NCBI GenBank assembly: GCA_015493405.1
Contig: WGDF01000098.1
Span: 1 to 5,801 of the forward strand
DNA from: Flavobacteriaceae bacterium
GTDB taxonomy: Bacteria > Bacteroidota > Bacteroidia > Flavobacteriales > Flavobacteriaceae
Length of the DNA: 5,801 bases
Direction: 5' to 3'
Translations under genes and position numbers: made by a program
Shown: positions 1 to 5,801 of the stretch, one piece after another
Position numbering within the stretch: the first letter of the stretch is position 1
Layout of the letters: every line of letters begins with the position of its first letter
Notes under the pieces: generated by a model
Seen by the model: the letters and a program-made list of their open reading frames with translations, nothing else
Databases searched by the model: none
What the model was told of the DNA's origin: nothing

Positions 1-8
1 ATTTCAAA

Positions 9-803
9 TTATTTTCTTTTTTTCAATTCCTTTTTAACCTTTTCTTGATATAAAATAGCTGATTTTCTTGCTGCATCACTGATTTTATCCATCAACACAT
101 AAATGGTATTCAAAGAGTTGCTTTCTGACGTGTTTTGAGTGGTTCGTTTGACCATTTCCCAATCTGCTTGAATAGATTTCAAAGAATTAGAGATGTCAAT
201 TGTATTTTCACCTGAAAAAAAAGTTTTATTTAAATCGGTTTGGAAATCAGTTTGACATCGACTGATTTCATGTCCAATGATAGGATCTTTGATTCCCGCG
301 ACTTTCATGCCATATAAAAAGGCCAATTGTTGTGATAAGAGTTCCATATTATTAGCGGATTGCTGGTAAGAAAGTTTGGTTGCTTTATCTGTTTTTTTAA
401 TAGTGTTAATAAGCTGATTAGAAGCGGTTAAAAAAGATTTTAATTGTCCCAGTAGGCCGGGCATTTTATTCTTTTGTGGTTTTTGTAAAGCCAATACACG
501 TAAGTTTTTCCATTGATGGCCTACGGCATTGATCTGATCTTTTAATTCCGGATGATCTTTGGCATAAATTTCCAATCGCATTAAGCTGAATTCTCCATTA
601 GATAAATTTTCATCATTTTCCTTGGAAACATAGTTGATTTTTAAGCCGCGGTATAAGTAATCTTTGACAATTTTAACGGCGGAAGTTCTCACATCAAGTG
701 CACTTTGCAGGGCATCACTAACATCAAGCATGTCTTCATATTGGGCTTTGGCAGTCATTTGAAATACAAAAAACACCACCAAATAATAGCTAATTTTTTT
801 CAT
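9..803 (-). CDS. Exported helical protein, third gene of a three-gene family (PilJ/NarX-like double module)
   Basis: This 264-residue protein has no function I can assign. Residues 1-20 form a Sec signal peptide (KK, a hydrophobic stretch, then TAKA) with likely cleavage before Gln21, so the mature protein should be periplasmic or exported; no lipobox Cys and no later membrane segment is seen. The mature part appears all-helical and splits into two similar halves: about 35-137 with Trp98, and about 150-250 with Trp215. In each half a helix resembling the 'sQ..a..yl' start of PilJ/NarX sensor modules is followed by a Phe-containing helix, the Trp helix and a closing helix with an Asn-rich start (SNQLINTI; SLNTIYVL). 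The C-terminus is very basic (KVKKELKKRK). It starts with ATG 7 nt after the preceding gene's stop, which supports co-transcription and the chosen start. Seen: signal peptide, helical pattern and two-fold repeat. Inferred: relation to PilJ/NarX domains, which needs a profile search. The gene is complete, with its stop 8 nt from the window edge. Confidence 0.85.
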   Translation of the reverse strand: MKKISYYLVVFFVFQMTAKAQYEDMLDVSDALQSALDVRTSAVKIVKDYLYRGLKINYVSKENDENLSNGEFSLMRLEIYAKDHPELKDQINAVGHQWKNLRVLALQKPQKNKMPGLLGQLKSFLTASNQLINTIKKTDKATKLSYQQSANNMELLSQQLAFLYGMKVAGIKDPIIGHEISRCQTDFQTDLNKTFFSGENTIDISNSLKSIQADWEMVKRTTQNTSESNSLNTIYVLMDKISDAARKSAILYQEKVKKELKKRK

Positions 804-810
804 AAAAGGA

Positions 811-1596
811 TTAATTTATAGTTTTGATAATGATGTCGAGTAATTTAAACGTTTTTTTAGAATAGGAATTCACATAAGCATACATCATTTTAGGATTGTA
901 TTTGCCTTTGTCTTTTAAGGTTATGATAGAAGCCAGATTTGTTTTTAAATCAAGAATTAAATCGTGGGTTTTACCTGCCAATTTTTTGAATTTTCCAATT
1001 TTTTTGAGGTTTTTATTGAAATCGCCGGAATTGATTTCGAAATAATTGAAAGCATCGGGAAAGTTCAAACCATTCTGTAGAACATAAGCTGCCGCAATTT
1101 TATCAATATCCTTACCGTTTTGAACTGCTAATTCGGCTAAGCTGATATTTTTTTTATTGCGTCCATAGGCCGGATGTTTGATAAGTACATCTTTATTAAG
1201 AGCGTTGATATATTTTTCAAGTTTCCGCGTCTTTAAAATTAATTTTTTATAGTGTTCTTTATTGTAGTCTGTTACATCGAGGCGGTAAATACTCCATAGA
1301 TTTTGCAATTTCAAAAAATCTTCTTTAGTCTTTTTATCATATGGTAAATGCAAAATAATGTAAGATAAATTATCGTCAAATTTAGCCAAACTTTTATCCA
1401 TATCAGCCATAGCTTTTTTCTTAAAAGTATTGGTTTTGATAAAAACGAAATTTCTGATAAAACGATTGGAAAGCAATTCGTTTTGCAACAGTTTTTGTGT
1501 CAGAACATCAATCGGGTTATCAGAGATTTGTGCACTGATTTTTGAAGGGGTAAGACTCAAAAAAACGATTAATATAAAAATTGATAGGTGTTTCAT
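811..1596 (-). CDS. Exported, strongly basic helical protein, second gene of the three-gene family
   Basis: This 261-residue protein is unrecognised at the level of function. The first 22 residues are a Sec signal peptide (hydrophobic 4-15, then SKISA) with predicted cleavage before Gln23. The mature chain is rich in Lys: by hand count about 46 Lys/Arg against about 25 Asp/Glu, a net charge near +20, clearly more basic than its two neighbours. Its layout matches theirs: a first helical half with Trp101, and a second half that opens at about 155 with LAVQNGKDIDKIAAAYVLQNG, the stretch in this trio most like the start of a PilJ/NarX module. The second-half Trp found in both neighbours is absent here, replaced around Leu217-Lys218. 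The gene lies 21 nt after the first gene of the cluster and 7 nt before the third, so one transcript is likely. Possible roles are a periplasmic ligand-binding or envelope-associated protein, but nothing in the sequence decides this. Confidence 0.85.
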   Translation of the reverse strand: MKHLSIFILIVFLSLTPSKISAQISDNPIDVLTQKLLQNELLSNRFIRNFVFIKTNTFKKKAMADMDKSLAKFDDNLSYIILHLPYDKKTKEDFLKLQNLWSIYRLDVTDYNKEHYKKLILKTRKLEKYINALNKDVLIKHPAYGRNKKNISLAELAVQNGKDIDKIAAAYVLQNGLNFPDAFNYFEINSGDFNKNLKKIGKFKKLAGKTHDLILDLKTNLASIITLKDKGKYNPKMMYAYVNSYSKKTFKLLDIIIKTIN

Positions 1597-1617
1597 AGGT
1601 AAATATTTTATATTTTT

Positions 1618-2400
1618 TTAAAAATCTTTATTTAGATTTTCAATATAAGTATTTTTAATAGTTTTCAGTTTAAAGTCAATTGAAGTAACCAAACTAAATA
1701 CGGTTTTAGGATTTTTGGCGGAGCTTGATAAAAGGTTGGCTCTTAAGAAGTTCCAGTCAATAATGACATCTGCAAATGATTTGTCTGCTATGGGATCATT
1801 CAAAAAAATGTTACTTTTTTGTTTGATTAAGGTGTTGACATCTTTAATATTTTTTTGGTATTCATGTTGAAAACTTTTACTCAGTCCCAGATAATTGGCG
1901 TAATAACTCAAATTAATCTTTTGAATGGCTTCCCGCAGTTTTTGGATGGCTTCATATTTTTCCATTTTTTCAAAGGGTAAGTTGTAAACTTCACGCATTT
2001 TTACCACCAAATCCGAGATTAAATGATCAAATGTATTGACTTCAAAAAACAAATTGGTGAATTCTTTAGGCGTTAGATTTTGAGTTAACCGATTGTTGAG
2101 TTTAAACCAAACATCTTTTAATTTTTTGAGTTTCTCAACAATTTGCGGTTGGTCTTCATTCAAGTCGATATTGCTTAAATTTTCTGAAATCATAGCCATA
2201 GCATAATCCAATTCTTTGCCGGCTTGTTCTTTTTTTAAGTTATAAATCAGGTAGAGTTTATCTTTAGCCACCATTTGCGTATAGATCTTCATATCTATAG
2301 CATTATCATATAGTGTGATTTTTGAAACATCATCATCAAATTGCGCTTTTCCCAAAGAAGGCATCAATAAAATGAATAGGATTAAGTAAAATTTATTCAT
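1618..2400 (-). CDS. Exported helical protein, first gene of the three-gene family (PilJ/NarX-like double module)
   Basis: This 260-residue protein is the promoter-proximal member of the cluster, and its function is unknown. The signal peptide covers residues 1-19 (MNKFYLILFILL...GKA), with cleavage expected before Gln20. The mature part looks entirely helical, with two halves: about 33-137, containing MVAKDKLYLIYNL, a Leu/Asn-rich helix and Trp98 in LKDVWFKL; and about 150-255, containing INLSYYANYLGL and Trp216 in VIIDWNFLR. The Trp spacing of 118 residues is almost the same as in the third gene (117), which supports both internal duplication and common ancestry. Acidic and basic residues are roughly balanced, unlike the basic middle protein. 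The ATG is the first possible start that gives a proper signal peptide, and a Bacteroidetes-type -7 box lies about 38 nt upstream. The PilJ/NarX comparison is by eye only; an unrelated four-helix bundle fold could give the same pattern. Confidence 0.85.
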   Translation of the reverse strand: MNKFYLILFILLMPSLGKAQFDDDVSKITLYDNAIDMKIYTQMVAKDKLYLIYNLKKEQAGKELDYAMAMISENLSNIDLNEDQPQIVEKLKKLKDVWFKLNNRLTQNLTPKEFTNLFFEVNTFDHLISDLVVKMREVYNLPFEKMEKYEAIQKLREAIQKINLSYYANYLGLSKSFQHEYQKNIKDVNTLIKQKSNIFLNDPIADKSFADVIIDWNFLRANLLSSSAKNPKTVFSLVTSIDFKLKTIKNTYIENLNKDF

Positions 2401-2433
2401 ATTCTTGGTTTATGTTGTGAAACATGTTTTAGT

Positions 2434-2466
2434 TTTGCAAAGTTACTTAATTTTACAATATATTTA
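2434..2466 (+). promoter_or_regulatory. Candidate uvrC promoter
   Basis: A TTTG at 2434-2437 (-33 type) is followed after 21 bp by TATATTTA at 2459-2466, which matches the Bacteroidetes -7 consensus TAnnTTTG at all but the last base. Transcription would start a few bases downstream and leave a leader of only about 15 nt before the TTG start at 2488. The spacing is at the longer end of what is described for Flavobacterium, so this is a moderate call. Confidence 0.4.
2438..2445 (-). promoter_or_regulatory. Candidate -7 box for the three-gene minus-strand operon
   Basis: On the minus strand this reads TAACTTTG, an exact match to the Bacteroidetes housekeeping -7 consensus TAnnTTTG, placed 37 nt before the ATG at 2400. 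I see no convincing TTTG/TTG at the usual -33 spacing: the nearest candidates are 10 and 27 bp from the box, so the promoter call rests on the -7 element and position. It directly abuts the candidate -33 element of the divergent uvrC promoter. Confidence 0.5.
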
Positions 2467-2487
2467 TAACTTCAAAATAATTATATA

Positions 2488-4284
2488 TTGCAGACATTTC
2501 GAGAAATATCAAAGACCTTGCCAAATAGTCCCGGTATATATCAATTTATTGATAAACAAGGTGTTATCATTTATATAGGCAAAGCTAAAAATTTAAAAAA
2601 ACGCGTCGGGTCTTATTTTAATAAATATCATATCGGTAAAACTAAAATGCTGGTGCATCATATTGCCGATATTAAAGTCATTGTGGTTGAAACTGAGACA
2701 GATGCTTTGTTGCTTGAAAATGTTTTGATCAAAAAACACCAACCCAAATACAATGTGCTTTTGAAGGATGATAAAACCTATCCTTGGATTTGTATTAAAA
2801 AGGAAGCCTTTCCCCGAGTTTTTTTAACCCGTCAAGTCATTAAAGATGGTTCTTCCTATTATGGTCCCTATCCGTCAGTTAAAACGGCGCGCACTTTATT
2901 AGAATTGATTCATCAGCTTTATCCGATCCGCAGCTGTAAATTGAATTTGAGTCCCGAAAATATCAAAGCAGGCAAATTTGATGTTTGTTTGGATTATCAT
3001 ATCGGCTTGTGTCAAGCGCCTTGTATAGGTTTACAAACGGAATCTTCTTATTTATCTGATATTAAGCAGATTAAACAAATAATTAAAGGTGATTTCAGAT
3101 CGGCAGTTAAATTTTTTAAAACGCAAATGCAAGTTTATGCAGACCGGTTAGAATTTGAAAAAGCGCAAGAAATTAAAGAAAAATTAGAGTCGCTTGAAAA
3201 CTACCAAGCCCGATCAACAGTGGTTAATCCGGCGATTAACAATGTTGAAGTTTACAATATTATTTCCGATGCGACATATGCCTATGTCAATTTCTTACAA
3301 GTCGGGCATGGTGCTATCATTCGTTCGCATACGTTAGAAATGAAGAAAAAACTAGATGAAACGGACCGGGAATTATTAGAGCTGGCTATAGTGGAAATGC
3401 GACAGCGTTTCGACTTACAAACCAAAGAAATATTGGTGCCTTTCGCCATAGACATTTTGCAAGATACTAAGTGGAACGTGCCACAAAAAGGCGATAAAAA
3501 ACGATTGTTGGAACTATCCCGACGCAATGCCGTTTATTTCAGACTCGAAAAAATAAAGCAGTTGCAGTTAACCGATCCCGATAAACACGTCAATAGATTG
3601 ATGCAGCAGATGAAACAAGATTTAAAATTGTCTGTTGAACCGCGACATATCGAATGTTTTGATAACTCTAATATACAAGGCACCAATCCGGTTGCGGCTT
3701 GTGTAGTCTTTAAAAACGGTAAACCCAGTAAAAAAGATTACAGGCATTTCAATATTAAAACGGTTGAAGGCCCCGATGATTTTGCTTCAATGGAAGAAAT
3801 TATAGAGCGGCGTTATACCCGTTTGGTAAAAGAAGATGCTCCTTTGCCACAACTCATCATTATTGATGGCGGAAAAGGGCAGTTGTCTTCAGCTGTAAAA
3901 AGTTTGAAAAAAATAGGACTCTATGGCCAAATAGCACTGATCGGTATAGCCAAACGTCTTGAAGAAATTTATTATCCTTATGATCCGGTGCCCTTATATC
4001 TCGATAAAAAATCTGAAACTTTAAGAGTGATACAAAAAGCCCGTGATGAGGCACATCGTTTTGGCATTACATTTCACCGAAAAAAACGGATGAATGCTAC
4101 CTTGAAAACTGATTTGGAGCAGATCCCCGGGATCGGGCCTAAAACGATCTTGGTTTTGTTAAAAAAATTCAAATCGGTTAAAAGAATCCAATCGACGTCA
4201 TTTGAAGATTTAATACCGATTGTAGGTCGGCATAAGGCTGAAATACTAGTGCAATGGTTTGAAAAAAATAATAAAAAGAATTGA
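2488..4284 (+). CDS. uvrC: UvrABC system protein C (excinuclease ABC subunit C)
   Basis: UvrC is recruited by the UvrB-DNA pre-incision complex and cuts the damaged strand on both sides of the lesion in cytoplasmic nucleotide excision repair. All domains are present in 598 residues, normal for the family. The N-terminal GIY-YIG nuclease (about 12-91) has Gly16-Ile-Tyr18, Tyr29-Ile-Gly31, Arg39, Tyr43 and Glu77. A cysteine cluster (Cys150, 167, 175, 179) matches the one reported to bind an iron-sulfur cluster in other UvrC proteins. A UVR motif for UvrB contact lies at about 203-238. The RNase H-like second nuclease has Asp392 (ECFDNSNIQG), Asp430/431, Asp460 (IIIDGGKGQ) and His523 (EAHRFG). 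Tandem helix-hairpin-helix motifs (IPGIGPK at 546-552 and the 578-591 region) bind DNA. The start is TTG: an in-frame TAA lies at 2467-2469, and the first in-frame ATG (2647, residue 54) would delete the GIY-YIG core. No Shine-Dalgarno is visible, as usual in this phylum. Sequence style is typical of Bacteroidetes. Confidence 0.98.
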   Translation: MQTFREISKTLPNSPGIYQFIDKQGVIIYIGKAKNLKKRVGSYFNKYHIGKTKMLVHHIADIKVIVVETETDALLLENVLIKKHQPKYNVLLKDDKTYPWICIKKEAFPRVFLTRQVIKDGSSYYGPYPSVKTARTLLELIHQLYPIRSCKLNLSPENIKAGKFDVCLDYHIGLCQAPCIGLQTESSYLSDIKQIKQIIKGDFRSAVKFFKTQMQVYADRLEFEKAQEIKEKLESLENYQARSTVVNPAINNVEVYNIISDATYAYVNFLQVGHGAIIRSHTLEMKKKLDETDRELLELAIVEMRQRFDLQTKEILVPFAIDILQDTKWNVPQKGDKKRLLELSRRNAVYFRLEKIKQLQLTDPDKHVNRLMQQMKQDLKLSVEPRHIECFDNSNIQGTNPVAACVVFKNGKPSKKDYRHFNIKTVEGPDDFASMEEIIERRYTRLVKEDAPLPQLIIIDGGKGQLSSAVKSLKKIGLYGQIALIGIAKRLEEIYYPYDPVPLYLDKKSETLRVIQKARDEAHRFGITFHRKKRMNATLKTDLEQIPGIGPKTILVLLKKFKSVKRIQSTSFEDLIPIVGRHKAEILVQWFEKNNKKN

Positions 4285-4313
4285 TTACGATGCTTAAAAT
4301 CATCGTATATTTG
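4281..4313 (+). promoter_or_regulatory. Candidate promoter of the ferritin gene
   Basis: TATATTTG at 4306-4313 is a perfect Bacteroidetes -7 box. A TTG at 4281-4283, overlapping the uvrC stop codon, sits 22 bp upstream and may be the -33 element, though that spacing is long. The predicted leader to the ATG at 4334 is about 13 nt and has no Shine-Dalgarno. The inverted repeat at 4286-4307 fills the spacer, where a bound regulator would block polymerase. Confidence 0.6.
4286..4307. repeat. 7-bp perfect inverted repeat between uvrC and the ferritin gene
   Basis: TACGATG (4286-4292) and its exact reverse complement CATCGTA (4301-4307) are separated by 8 bp. The left arm begins two bases after the uvrC stop codon and the right arm covers the first two bases of the ferritin -7 box. 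It could be an operator for a dimeric regulator or a weak uvrC terminator hairpin. The lack of a run of T directly after it argues against a strong intrinsic terminator. Confidence 0.5.
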
Positions 4314-4333
4314 TTATCATAAAAACAGCTATT

Positions 4334-4840
4334 ATGTTACCAAAAAAAGTAGAACAATATCTCAATAAACAAATCAATGCTGAGTTTTTTTCGGCTTATT
4401 TGTATTTATCTATGGGCGCCTATCTCAATGAAATCAGTTTGTTTGGGTTTGCCAACTGGATGCGGATGCAGTATGAAGAGGAAAAATTTCATGCGATGAA
4501 AATGCTGGATTACTTACTGGATCGGGGTGGTAAACTTGAATTGAAATCCATAGCTAAGCCCAAACATAAATGGAAAAATATCATTGACGTTTTTGAAGAT
4601 GTTTTGGCTCATGAGCAACAGATTACCCAATCGATTAATGAATTGGTAAGTTTGTCTATGGATCAACGCGATCATGCCACGGTTAATTTCTTGCAATGGT
4701 TTGTCGATGAGCAAGTAGAAGAGGAGGCAAATGTTTCCGATTTATTGGCACAACTCAAATTGGTCGGCGGTAAAGGAAGCGGTTTGTTTATGTTGGATAG
4801 AGAAGCTGCGCAACGCAAATTTACAGAACCTGCGCAATAA
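4334..4840 (+). CDS. Bacterial non-haem ferritin
   Basis: This ferritin should oxidise Fe(II) and store it as a mineral inside a 24-subunit cytoplasmic cage, buffering iron and limiting Fenton chemistry. The 168 residues match the family length and align without gaps over the key regions with E. coli FtnA. Ferroxidase residues Glu17, Glu50, His53, Glu94, Gln127 and Glu130 are all present, as are third-site residues Glu49, Glu126 and Glu129 and the nearby Tyr24. Recognisable blocks are NAEFFSAYLYLSMGAY, EEEKFHAMKMLDYL and NFLQWFVDEQVEEE. The Met-dependent haem ligand of bacterioferritin (around residue 52) is Phe here, so this is not Bfr. It lacks the N-terminal extension and single-helix site pattern of Dps. 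A perfect -7 box lies just upstream, so it need not depend on uvrC transcription. Its stop codon overlaps the next gene's start. I leave the symbol blank because ftnA/ftn naming differs among genera. Confidence 0.97.
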   Translation: MLPKKVEQYLNKQINAEFFSAYLYLSMGAYLNEISLFGFANWMRMQYEEEKFHAMKMLDYLLDRGGKLELKSIAKPKHKWKNIIDVFEDVLAHEQQITQSINELVSLSMDQRDHATVNFLQWFVDEQVEEEANVSDLLAQLKLVGGKGSGLFMLDREAAQRKFTEPAQ

Positions 4841-5801
4841 TGGCCAAAATTATGGTTTTCCGTTTTTCGGCTATGGGTGATGTCGCTATGGCAGCGCCTG
4901 TATTACGAGCGCTTTTAATACAACATAAGGAGCTTGAAATTATTATGGTTTCACGGCCTTTTTTTGCGCCGATATTTAAAGATATTCCCCGCCTTCAATT
5001 TATTGGGGTTGATTTAAAAAATAATTATAAAGGGCTCTCCGGACTTTACAAATTGAGTCGTTTATTACAAAAGGAAAAGCCCGATTTTGTTGCTGATTTA
5101 CACGATGTGTTGCGCACTAAAATTTTGCGCTCTTTTTTTAAAATAGCCGGTTATAAAGTGGCAGTTATTGATAAAGGACGACAAGAAAAGAAAGCTTTGA
5201 CACGCTCCCGATACAAAATATTGAAACCTTTACGAACTACCCATGAACGTTATGCCAACGTATTTGAGCAGATTGGTTTTACTGTTGATTTACAGCGATT
5301 TGTAAGCGTAAAACCTGAATCGTCAGCTTCGATTCGGTTGTTCTTAAATCCTTTTGAAGGTCAAAAATTGATAGGTGTAGCCCCTTTTGCAGCGCATGAA
5401 GGGAAACAATATCCGATAGAAAAAATAAAAGTGGTTTTGAAGCGGGTATTGGAGCAGCATCCACAAGCTAATTTTTTGTTATTCGGCGGCCCTGATGACA
5501 AAGTTGCATTGGAGACCTTGGAGGCTTTGGATCGCAATCGAATCGTCAATACGGCGGGACTTTTTCAATTTGAGGAAGAATTGCAATTAATCAGCCGGTT
5601 AAATCTAATGGTGAGTATGGATTCCGGAAATGGTCATCTGGCGGCTTTGTTCGGTGTGCCGGTGATCACTATTTGGGGGGCTACGCATCCTTATGCAGGC
5701 TTTGCTCCTTTATTTCAAACTGAAGATTTACAATTATTACCGGATTTAAATCGGTTTCCGCAATTGCCCACTTCTATCTACGGTCAAAAAATCTTCGATT
5801 C
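4840..5801 (+). CDS. Glycosyltransferase family 9 protein (heptosyltransferase-like), 3' end outside window
   Basis: The reading frame stays open from the ATG at 4840 to the window end, giving 320 codons and an incomplete gene. It resembles GT9 enzymes (LPS heptosyltransferase/WaaC-WaaF superfamily), GT-B fold transferases that add a sugar from a nucleotide donor to lipopolysaccharide core or related glycans at the inner face of the membrane. Seen motifs: the N-terminal KIMVFRFSAMGDVAMAAPVLRAL with the family's acidic catalytic position at Asp14; the start of the second Rossmann domain LIGVAPFAAHEGKQYP (178-192), whose Lys189 aligns with the donor-phosphate region; LLFGGPDD (213-220); and the donor-site block MDSGNGHLAALFGVPVITIWG (260-280) with Asp261, His266 and Gly280, followed by ATHPYAGFAP. 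The actual sugar and acceptor cannot be read from sequence, so the name heptosyltransferase is only by family. The start overlaps the ferritin stop by one base (TAATG), which suggests translational coupling. A later ATG (residue 5) is possible but less likely. Confidence 0.93.
   Translation, partial: MAKIMVFRFSAMGDVAMAAPVLRALLIQHKELEIIMVSRPFFAPIFKDIPRLQFIGVDLKNNYKGLSGLYKLSRLLQKEKPDFVADLHDVLRTKILRSFFKIAGYKVAVIDKGRQEKKALTRSRYKILKPLRTTHERYANVFEQIGFTVDLQRFVSVKPESSASIRLFLNPFEGQKLIGVAPFAAHEGKQYPIEKIKVVLKRVLEQHPQANFLLFGGPDDKVALETLEALDRNRIVNTAGLFQFEEELQLISRLNLMVSMDSGNGHLAALFGVPVITIWGATHPYAGFAPLFQTEDLQLLPDLNRFPQLPTSIYGQKIFD

Noticed and set aside
1430..1621. Plus-strand open frame of 63 codons
   Set aside because: It lies opposite the 5' end of the middle exported-protein gene, has no promoter-like context and no recognisable protein pattern.
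9..2400. Toxin-antitoxin, phage defence or secretion-system cassette
   Set aside because: The three proteins are exported, similar to each other in size and layout, and show no nuclease, ATPase, pore or adhesin motif that would support such a role.
3282..3527. Minus-strand open frame of 81 codons within uvrC
   Set aside because: It lies wholly antisense to a well-conserved stretch of uvrC whose sequence is fully explained by the UvrC protein. The Ser/Cys-rich composition is typical of a shadow frame.
3860..4054. Minus-strand open frame of 64 codons within uvrC
   Set aside because: It is antisense to the RNase H-like domain of uvrC, with no independent support.
4286..4313. Intrinsic terminator of uvrC
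   Set aside because: The hairpin has 7-bp arms of moderate GC but is followed by TATTTG, not a T-run, and overlaps a perfect promoter box, so I list it as a repeat and possible operator.
4514..4714. Minus-strand open frame of 66 codons within the ferritin gene
   Set aside because: It is antisense to the conserved ferritin helices, with no signal of its own.
4334..4840. Bacterioferritin or Dps instead of ferritin
   Set aside because: The Met haem ligand of Bfr is missing, and the full FtnA-type set of ferroxidase and third-site residues is present with FtnA-like spacing.
5279..5549. Two overlapping minus-strand open frames of 61 and 62 codons
   Set aside because: They overlap each other in different frames and lie opposite the glycosyltransferase, whose frame is open and motif-bearing through the whole stretch.

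Overview
The window looks like chromosome from a low-GC Bacteroidetes, most likely of the Flavobacteriia. The evidence is AT-rich DNA, start codons without Shine-Dalgarno sequences, -7 boxes of the Bacteroidetes TAnnTTTG type, three signal peptides whose predicted cleavage site is followed by Gln, and UvrC and glycosyltransferase sequences that read like flavobacterial family members. No mobile element, tRNA, rRNA or CRISPR array was seen.

Left part (9-2400, minus strand): three consecutive genes of nearly equal length (260, 261 and 264 codons), separated by 21 and 7 nt and probably one operon read from 2400 towards 9. Each encodes a small exported alpha-helical protein. By eye, the mature part of each looks like two successive copies of a helical module of about 115 residues, with a Trp near residue 98-101 and, in two of the three, another near 215. 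The pattern recalls the PilJ/NarX-type sensor domain (type IV pili methyl-accepting chemotaxis transducer N-terminal domain), but there are no transmembrane or signalling domains. This uncharacterised trio is the most interesting part of the window.

Middle (2401-4284): an 87-bp divergent intergenic region with overlapping candidate promoters, then uvrC, a complete nucleotide excision repair endonuclease with an apparent TTG start.

Right part (4285-5801): a short intergenic region with a 7-bp perfect inverted repeat that touches a perfect -7 box, then a complete bacterial non-haem ferritin with all iron-site residues, overlapped by one base (TAATG) by a family 9 glycosyltransferase that runs off the window end. 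uvrC, ferritin and the glycosyltransferase serve DNA repair, iron storage and cell-surface glycan synthesis. They are plausible housekeeping neighbours, not an obvious single pathway. Ferritin and the glycosyltransferase are probably co-transcribed. There is no gene-free stretch longer than 87 bp between genes.
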